The notes under the pieces are model-generated. The model ran no database searches and was not told the DNA's origin. It saw nothing but the letters and a program-made list of their open reading frames with translations. A DNA stretch of 12,014 bases from Anaerolineae bacterium. GTDB taxonomy: Bacteria; Chloroflexota; Anaerolineae; Promineifilales; Promineifilaceae. The DNA is taken from NCBI GenBank assembly GCA_014879345.1, contig JACSSI010000071.1, positions 1-12,014 of the forward strand, in the 5' to 3' direction. Position numbers and translations under genes: made by a program. Of the stretch, positions 7,472 to 12,014 are shown piece after piece (position 1 is the stretch's first letter; the number at the start of each line of letters is the position of its first letter).

Positions 7472-7517
7472 CGTAGTGCGTAGTGCGTAGAAAAATACGC
7501 ACTACGCACTACGCACT
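7472..7517. repeat. Inverted repeat of TAGTGCG units, copy 2, between pth and mfd
   Basis: Arms 7472-7489 and 7496-7513 pair perfectly over 18 bases around the loop GAAAAA, built from TAGTGCG units like the copy at 2074-2132. The outer right end continues CACTA, so the TAG stop codon of pth (7516-7518, minus strand) lies at the edge of the element. The other edge is about 21 bases upstream of the mfd start. In a pth-mfd transcript this would be a very stable hairpin just before the mfd start codon. No T-run follows it in the minus direction. Confidence 0.92.
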
Positions 7518-8157
7518 AAATTTCATCTTTTGAGTTCCGCTGCGTATTATGGCGTGTCATCGCCAAATTGATGCCTTCTGTAACAAACGTTTCTACTGCT
7601 TTCACCGCTTCGGTGAGCAGGTCAGCAACAATGGGCAGGTCGTCCTGGCTGAAGTCTTGCAGGACGTAGGCGGCGGGGGGCATTTTGCCTGGTGGCCGCC
7701 CGATGCCCAGTCTCATGCGCGGGAAATTCTGGCCGAGATGGTTGGTGATGGATTTCATGCCATTGTGGCCGCCCGTTCCCCCTTTTTCGCGCAAGCGCAG
7801 GGTGCCGAGGGGCAGGTCTAATTCGTCGTAGATGACGAGTACGTTTTCTGGCGGGATGTTGTAGTAGGCTGCCAACGGCCCGACGGCGTCGCCGCTGAGG
7901 TTCATGTAGGTTTGGGGTTTAGCCAGGATGACGGATTGGTTGGCACAACGGCCGTTTCCCGTGAGTGCCTTGTTCTGAACTTTGCTGATGCTGATCTGGC
8001 AGCTTTCCGCCAGCCGGTCAAGTGCCATAAAGCCGATGTTGTGCCGGTTGCCCTTATGTTCGCGCCCTGGGTTGCCCAGCCCAACGATGAGGTATTTATC
8101 GCCGTCAGGCTGCGCGGCCGCTTCTTTGTGAAATAGTTTGTCCCAAATATCTTGCAT
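7516..8157 (-). CDS. pth: Peptidyl-tRNA hydrolase
   Basis: Pth releases tRNA from peptidyl-tRNAs that drop off ribosomes. The 213-residue protein shows GLGNPG (26-31, with N29), the catalytic H39 in RHNIGF, N86 in TYMNLSG, D111 in YDELDLPLG and N132 in GGHNG, all matching the conserved residues of the E. coli enzyme (N10, H20, N68, D93, N114). Compared with that enzyme it has about 19 extra residues at the N-terminus (MQDIWDKLF...). A start nearer the core is not excluded because the ribosome site is weak (GGATTACAATT). The gene lies 18 bases after the surface-protein gene and upstream of mfd; a similar pth-then-mfd order is known in Bacillus and relatives. Its TAG stop is at the edge of an inverted repeat. 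Confidence 0.96.
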   Translation of the reverse strand: MQDIWDKLFHKEAAAQPDGDKYLIVGLGNPGREHKGNRHNIGFMALDRLAESCQISISKVQNKALTGNGRCANQSVILAKPQTYMNLSGDAVGPLAAYYNIPPENVLVIYDELDLPLGTLRLREKGGTGGHNGMKSITNHLGQNFPRMRLGIGRPPGKMPPAAYVLQDFSQDDLPIVADLLTEAVKAVETFVTEGINLAMTRHNTQRNSKDEI

Positions 8158-8175
8158 AATTGTAATCCGTGGGGG

Positions 8176-8991
8176 CTAGGTTTTTTTCAGCCAATACCAT
8201 TGCCACACGCGCCGCCCAATCGCACGCACCAACAGGTATAAAGCCAGCAAGCCAAATAAAAAGCCAACCATGCCTGCCCCCAACCAAAAAGCACGACCAA
8301 AGCGTCCCGCATCAATTGTTTCCAGTTGACCAAACAGACCGCCGCCTGGGGTTTCGCCTTCGCTGCCAATTACGAAAGCCGCTGGCGTTACCAACGGCCC
8401 GGGCAGGGATGTTGAGGTCGGAAAAGGTGTTAAAGATGGCAAGGGTGCTGCTGGTTGAAAAACGGCCGTTGCCGCCAATGTTGCTGGTGCTGGCAAAGGC
8501 GCGTCTTCTGTCCCTTCTGCTGTTGGCGTGGGTGTGGGTTCGTTATTGGCGATGACCAGGTCGCTGACAAAATATTCATCGTAGTTGTAATCCGTTTTGA
8601 CTACGCGTAAACGCAGTTGATAACGGCCGTCGGGAAAAACGGGTGAACCAATATCGCGGCCAACCGTCGTATCCCAGTTTGCCAAGACACCGTTCACAAC
8701 CGGTTCGCTGCCCTCAGCAAACACAATCCAGTCTGCCGCCGGGTTAGACACATGCCGAAACGACAGCTCATACCGCAAATAGTCAGGATGAGCCGCTGTG
8801 CCGACTACCAGCACCGTTCCTGCTATGTCACTGCCTGCGGCTGGCTCGGCAATGCCATTGTCTGACTGTGCCTGGATGGGAGAAACGGCCGTTGCCATCA
8901 GCAAAACAGTCAACGTTAACAATAACAAAGCAGCCCGCCAAATTGCTGGCAGTCCTACTCTCTTTCGTTTAAGATACGCACCATTGACCAT
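8176..8991 (-). CDS. Membrane-anchored surface protein with Ig-like domain and Pro/Thr linker
   Basis: This 271-residue protein is predicted to face outward. It has a basic N-terminus and hydrophobic signal (about 18-40, cleavage plausible after QA-Q at 40-42), a beta-rich domain (about 45-148), and a Pro/Thr/Ala linker (about 151-205). Near the C-terminus is one transmembrane helix (about 235-257), then a short basic tail (RRVWQWYWLKK). The beta domain follows a pattern I know from surface proteins and penicillin-binding-protein tails of Chloroflexota (P-x-x-G-x-x-I-x-G-T-V, then V-x-G-T-A, Y-x-L-x-F, L-A-x-W-D-T-T, D-G-R-Y-x-L-R-L-x-V). This is recall of a pattern, not a database hit. No catalytic motif is visible. 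It begins the minus-strand series leading to pth and mfd. The function is unknown; adhesion or cell-wall binding are guesses. Confidence 0.8.
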   Translation of the reverse strand: MVNGAYLKRKRVGLPAIWRAALLLLTLTVLLMATAVSPIQAQSDNGIAEPAAGSDIAGTVLVVGTAAHPDYLRYELSFRHVSNPAADWIVFAEGSEPVVNGVLANWDTTVGRDIGSPVFPDGRYQLRLRVVKTDYNYDEYFVSDLVIANNEPTPTPTAEGTEDAPLPAPATLAATAVFQPAAPLPSLTPFPTSTSLPGPLVTPAAFVIGSEGETPGGGLFGQLETIDAGRFGRAFWLGAGMVGFLFGLLALYLLVRAIGRRVWQWYWLKKT

Positions 8992-9039
8992 GTGATCTTT
9001 TCAAGGTAAAAACAAACAAGCGAGTCTAACACAATCCCA

Positions 9040-9059
9040 TTCACCTGACGAGAGGTGAA
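9040..9059. promoter_or_regulatory. Inverted repeat TTCACCT-N6-AGGTGAA, operator-like
   Basis: Perfect 7-base arms at 9040-9046 and 9053-9059 surround GACGAG. The position, about 50-70 bases upstream of the minus-strand surface-protein start, suits an operator for that gene. No regulator gene is adjacent. Confidence 0.35.
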
Positions 9060-9067
9060 CGCGATAG

Positions 9068-9082
9068 TTAAGTTAAACTTAA
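9068..9082. promoter_or_regulatory. Palindrome TTAAGTT-A-AACTTAA
   Basis: This is a perfect 15-base palindrome with one central base. It lies nine bases from the neighbouring inverted repeat, in the middle of the divergent region. It could be a protein-binding site shared by both genes. The sequence is AT-rich, so chance is not excluded. Confidence 0.3.
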
Positions 9083-9226
9083 GCTCCAGACAAACAAACA
9101 ATAAAGACAACTTTACGCTGATAATGGTAAGGTTGCCTTTTTACAAATAAACGGCCGTTACCGGAAACCATCGTATCCTTATAACTCCGATAACTGTCAA
9201 CAACATTTTATAAATTGGAGTAATTC

Positions 9227-11146
9227 ATGATCAAACATCAGAAAACAGGCTGGCTGGGCATCATCAGCCTCATCTTGGTTGTGCTGCTGCTTGCCGCCTG
9301 CAATGCCGACATTCCCGCAGATACAGTATCGGTAGCCCCCCCCTCTACCAACGGTGCAAGCGAAGAAGTTGAAATAATCGACGACATCAACGACCTCTTT
9401 GAGAGTTCATCCACAAGCGGCAGCAGCAATTTGGAGACCCTGCCGGCTGACAGCGAAATCGACGCCAATGGCGTGCCTATCGGCTTCACCGAAAACGGCA
9501 ATCCATACCGGGGCAATCCCAACGCCCCCGTCGTCCTCGAGGAGTTCTCCGACTTCCAGTGACCGTTTTGCGGCCGGTTTGCGGAGCAAACCCTCACTGT
9601 ATTAGACCAAAACCAAATTATCAATGGTGACGTTTTATATATTTATTACGATTATCCCCTAAACAGCCATCCCCAGGCGGAAGCAGCCGCCAATGCGGCT
9701 CGCTGTGCAGGTGAACAAAGTGCCGCTGCTTACTGGCAGTTTCACGATATATTATTTGCCCGTCCCCAAGAGTGGAGCAATGGCAATGCTATCTCCGTGT
9801 TCATTGATTACGCAGCAGAAATGGAACTGGATGTCGATAAATTTACCGGCTGCGTGGAAGAAGGTCGTTATCTAGATCAAGTTCAAGCTGACTTTGACTA
9901 TGGTGTTAGCAAAGGCGTTACCAGCACACCTTCTTTCTTTGTCAACGACCAACCGTTGGTAGGCGCACAGCCAACCGATGTATTCAACGAAGCCATCGCC
10001 ACTGTCATGGAAGGGGGTGAACTGGCAAACGCTGCGCCAGACGCACCACCCCAGCCCACGCCGATAGTGGTGGCTGACGCAGGCACCGCCGCCACCATAG
10101 GCAGCGACGATGCGCCCTACACCATCATCGAATTCACCAACTACGGCTGCGAAAACTGCGCCGGACACGCCATCGATACGCTGCCCAATGTGCAAGAATT
10201 CCTGACGGATCCAGGCCAGGTACGTTACATCCTCAAGGATTTGCCCGGTGAGTCAGATGCGCCTGAAGTGCAAACGGCCGCCATCGCCGCCCGCTGTGCT
10301 GGTGAACAAGATGCATACTGGCCGATGCACGAATCGCTGTTTAGAACGCAGGCTGCCTGGCTTGGCAGCAGTGAGGCTGAAACCATATTTGCCGGTCTGG
10401 CCGATGAGTTGGCGCTTGACGCCGATGCATTTGCGGACTGTGTCAGCAGTGGCAAGTTTGATGCTGATTTACAAGCCAATGTCAGTCAGGCGCAAGATTT
10501 AGGCATTACAGGTTTCCCACATTTTATTATTGAAGGTCAACCACTTAGCGGCGTGGAACCAAACGCGCTTGCTATTGCGTTAAGTCTGCCCCTGAATGTG
10601 CCGGTTGAAACAGGCGCTTTTGCCATAGGTGATCCGAATGCCCCTATCACCCTCATTGAATATACCGATTATCAATGCCCATTCTGTACCCGTCATTTTG
10701 AGGAAACCTGGCCGCAGCTTAAGGAAAATTTTGTTGATAGTGGTGATGTGTATTACGTCTTCAAAGATTTCCCGCTGATAAGCATTCATCCACAAGCTGT
10801 AAAAGCTGGTGAAGCCGCCCGTTGTGCGGGTGAGCAAGATGCTTATCTGGCAATGCACGATGTTCTTTTTGCCCAACAAACTGAATGGAGCGGCAATCCA
10901 ACGGCTGAGAGTATCTTCTCTGGCTATGCTGCTGATTTGGATTTGGATGTCGATGCGTTTACGGCTTGCTTGAGTAGTGGTGAAATGGAAACGGCCGTTC
11001 TCGATAATATGAACGAAGGTATGAGCTTTGGCGTCAACGGTACGCCTGCCTTCTTCATCAACGGCATCCTCGTTTCTGGGGCGCTGCCTTACGAATCCTT
11101 TGAGCAAGGCCTCAATGGTATGTTGGTAGATTTGAAGTCGAAATAA
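9227..11146 (+). CDS. Three-domain DsbA-like thiol oxidoreductase lipoprotein, candidate selenoprotein (in-frame TGA at codon 112)
   Basis: Read across one TGA, this frame encodes 639 residues. The signal has lipobox LLAAC (Cys25), so the protein is anchored outside the membrane. An acidic linker is followed by three DsbA/thioredoxin-fold domains, each starting G-[ND/SD]-x-[ND]-AP. Domain 1 (about 96-265) has F-Q-[TGA]-P-F-C with residue 112 recoded and C115. Domain 2 (about 291-455) has CENC (308-311). Domain 3 (about 467-639) has CPFC (484-487). Each has a cis-Pro (235, 431, 607) and the repeated A-A-R-C-A-G-E-Q segment. The only stop in the frame falls on the nucleophilic Cys position, and a hairpin follows it. 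A conventional caller would split it into 9227-9562 and 9797-11146; that second start (GTG) has no ribosome site and cuts domain 1 in half. Selenocysteine is favoured; a nonsense mutation is possible. GGAG precedes the start by six bases. Confidence 0.8.
9560..9562 (+). other. Candidate selenocysteine codon (TGA) in a U-P-F-C active site
   Basis: The TGA replaces the first Cys of the CxxC motif of DsbA-like domain 1. Aligned to domain 3 of the same protein, S-D-F-Q-[TGA]-P-F-C matches T-D-Y-Q-C-P-F-C. In DsbA proteins the first Cys of this motif is the nucleophile, the position where selenocysteine replaces cysteine in known redox selenoproteins. TGA is not reassigned throughout the genome, because the M23 gene appears to end with TGA and TGG encodes Trp. 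Confidence 0.6.
9576..9592 (+). promoter_or_regulatory. Candidate bacterial SECIS hairpin
   Basis: GGTTTGC (9576-9582) pairs perfectly with GCAAACC (9586-9592), with loop GGA. The stem begins 13 bases and the loop 20 bases after the TGA. Bacterial SECIS elements lie directly 3' of the UGA inside the coding region, with the loop typically about 16-37 bases away and a G in its first two positions; this hairpin fits. It resembles the E. coli fdhF element in placement (stem about 11 bases after UGA), but it lacks an obvious bulged U and a GU in the loop. The aligned place in domain 3 has no such hairpin. Confidence 0.5.
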
Positions 11147-11155
11147 GGTTTTCAA

Positions 11156-11190
11156 CGCAGAGACACAAAGGTTAGCTTTGTGTCTCTGCG
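11156..11190. terminator. CGCAGAGACACAAAG hairpin after the DsbA-like gene
   Basis: Arms 11156-11170 and 11176-11190 pair perfectly over 15 bases around the loop GTTAG, nine bases after the TAA stop of the DsbA-like gene. The following sequence (CTTGATTTGTTTT) is T-rich but not an uninterrupted T-run, so termination may be partial. The arm sequence looks like a dispersed repeat. The next gene starts only 14 bases beyond the hairpin. Confidence 0.65.
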
Positions 11191-11203
11191 CTTGATTTGT
11201 TTT

Positions 11204-12014
11204 ATGGCTGGAGAGCAGAAAAAACGCGCACCACGCAATCGCACGTTGACACTGTCAGCGGAGGAGGAAGCTGCTTTGAAAAGGCAGCTTTTGCATTTGC
11301 ATGGCCCTGTTACTCCAGCAGAAATGACAAACCGCACGATCCAGCAGGATTTGTTTACCGTCCTGGATTGGCTGCCAACTGAGTCTGTAGACCTGCTCTT
11401 TGCCGATCCGCCGTATAATCTGACAAAATCGTTTAACGGCCGTTCCTTCACCGCCACCACCCTCACCGAGTATGAAACCTGGCTGGAAAGCTGGCTGCTT
11501 CCCCTCAAACGCATTCTCAAACCCACTGCCTCGCTATACATTTGTGGCGATTGGCGCTCGTCGGCAGCTATTCAACGGGTGCTGGAAAGCCACTTTATCG
11601 TGCGCAACCGCATCACCTGGGAACGGGAAAAGGGGCGCGGCGCTAAAAGCAACTGGAAAAACGCCTCTGAAGACATCTGGTTTGCCACGATGACAGACGA
11701 CTACACCTTTAACGTCGATGCCGTCAAGGTGAAGCGGCAGGTGATCGCTCCTTACACCACAGAGTCAGGTGCGCCAAAAGATTGGGATGAGGGAGAAAAC
11801 GGCCGTTATCGCCTAACCCATCCTTCCAACTTGTGGACTGACCTCACCGTTCCCTTTTGGTCGATGCCGGAAAACACCGACCACCCCACCCAAAAACCAG
11901 AAAAACTGCTGGCAAAAATCATCCTGGCCAGCAGCAACGTAGGGAATGTGATTTTTGACCCTTTCCTCGGTTCCGGCACAACTTCTGTCACCGCAAAAAA
12001 ACTGCAACGCCGCT
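11204..12014 (+). CDS. Beta-class site-specific DNA methyltransferase, probably adenine-N6, 3' end cut by window edge
   Basis: An open frame of 270 codons runs to the window end with no stop. It encodes a SAM-dependent DNA methyltransferase. The catalytic motif IV DPPYNL (68-73) comes first, then a target-recognition region (about 140-220), then HPTQKPEKL (227-235), and then the SAM-binding motif I F-x-G-x-G-T-T (FLGSGTT, 254-260). This order defines the beta class. DPPY, as opposed to SPPY, favours N6-adenine over N4-cytosine methylation. The N-terminus has a basic lead and a helix (SAEEEAALKRQLLHL). No ribosome site precedes the ATG, so the start is moderately sure; the hairpin ends 14 bases upstream. 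No restriction gene is visible, so it is either solitary or paired with a gene beyond the edge. It carries two AACGGCCGTT copies. Confidence 0.9.
   Translation, partial: MAGEQKKRAPRNRTLTLSAEEEAALKRQLLHLHGPVTPAEMTNRTIQQDLFTVLDWLPTESVDLLFADPPYNLTKSFNGRSFTATTLTEYETWLESWLLPLKRILKPTASLYICGDWRSSAAIQRVLESHFIVRNRITWEREKGRGAKSNWKNASEDIWFATMTDDYTFNVDAVKVKRQVIAPYTTESGAPKDWDEGENGRYRLTHPSNLWTDLTVPFWSMPENTDHPTQKPEKLLAKIILASSNVGNVIFDPFLGSGTTSVTAKKLQRR

Larger units (their letters stand above)
8992..9226. promoter_or_regulatory. Divergent intergenic region
   Basis: This 235-base AT-rich region lies between the surface-protein gene (minus) and the DsbA-like gene (plus) and must hold promoters for both. No -35/-10 pair is convincing: TATAAC at 9180-9185 is a fair -10 for the plus gene but has only a poor -35 (TTACCG, 9158-9163, overlapping the intergenic AACGGCCGTT copy at 9150-9159). 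GGAG at 9217-9220, six bases before the ATG, is the ribosome site of the plus gene. Two inverted repeats are listed separately. Confidence 0.55.
1223..11807. repeat. Interspersed palindrome AACGGCCGTT, 17 exact copies (HIP1-like)
   Basis: Exact copies start at 1641, 1849, 1963, 2637, 3462, 3959, 4070, 6302, 6458, 6580, 7947, 8461, 8884, 9150, 10990, 11435 and 11798. Core-only copies (ACGGCCGT) start at 1224, 3602 and 8623. Sixteen of the 17 lie in coding sequence. There they read Thr-Ala-Val (11 times) or Asn-Gly-Arg (5 times); two core-only copies read Arg-Pro and one Asp-Gly-Arg. By chance about 0.01 copies of a given 10-mer are expected in 12 kb. Copies are isolated, not tandem, with no common flanks, so this is an over-represented word, not a transposed element. 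Confidence 0.95.

Noticed and set aside
9227..9562. A short 111-residue lipoprotein ending at the TGA
   Set aside because: The peptide stops within a recognisable DsbA active site, and the rest of the domain follows in the same frame, so it is not a complete natural protein.
9560..9562. Genome-wide reassignment of UGA to an amino acid
   Set aside because: The M23 gene seems to end with TGA in this window, Trp is encoded by TGG throughout, and no other in-frame TGA occurs in the long genes.
9797..11146. A separate gene starting at GTG 9797
   Set aside because: It would begin in the middle of domain 1, has no ribosome site, and the coding signal continues without break upstream to the TGA at 9560 and to the lipoprotein start at 9227.
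10580..11155. A 191-codon open frame on the minus strand
   Set aside because: It is antisense to domain 3 of the DsbA-like gene and has no recognisable domain or ribosome site.

Overview
The window looks like a chromosomal segment of a Chloroflexota bacterium, probably Anaerolineae-like. This is inferred from style, not from a marker gene. The signs are surface proteins with long Pro/Thr 'PTATP'-type linkers, a LytM lipoprotein with a C-terminal Ig-like module, hand-sampled GC in the mid-50s over most of the window, and gene borders filled with short-unit inverted repeats. Nearly the whole window is coding. No gene-free stretch exceeds 300 bases; the longest is the 235-base divergent region 8992-9226.

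Layout. Positions 1-84 hold the C-terminal end of a HicA-type toxin. An AT-rich lipoprotein of unknown function (184-882, minus) follows, then an M23/LytM lipoprotein endopeptidase (943-2163, minus). A promoter region with back-to-back -35 boxes separates the peptidase from a tyrosine-recombinase-fold protein (2263-3237, plus) that has lost most catalytic residues. A bidirectional terminator and a second hairpin lie between it and the next minus-strand group. In transcription order that group is a membrane-anchored surface protein (8176-8991), pth (7516-8157), mfd (3839-7450) and a small beta-rich protein (3375-3746). The pth-mfd adjacency is also known from other bacteria. From 9227 the plus strand encodes a lipoprotein with three tandem DsbA-like domains, then a hairpin, then a beta-class DNA methyltransferase that runs off the right edge.

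Main point. The DsbA-like gene has one in-frame TGA (9560-9562), exactly where domain 1 should carry the first Cys of its CPFC active site; domain 3 has CPFC at the aligned place. The frame stays open on both sides (9227-11146). A perfect 7-bp hairpin with loop GGA begins 13 bases after the TGA, in the position expected of a bacterial SECIS element. The simplest functional reading is a previously unrecognised three-domain selenoprotein with a U-P-F-C site; a fresh nonsense mutation is the main alternative. A standard gene caller would report two fragments.

Second point. The palindrome AACGGCCGTT occurs 17 times (20 times counting only the core ACGGCCGT), against about 0.01 expected by chance for a given 10-mer in 12 kb. 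Sixteen of the 17 lie inside genes, where they read as Thr-Ala-Val or Asn-Gly-Arg. This resembles the HIP1 palindrome of cyanobacteria.
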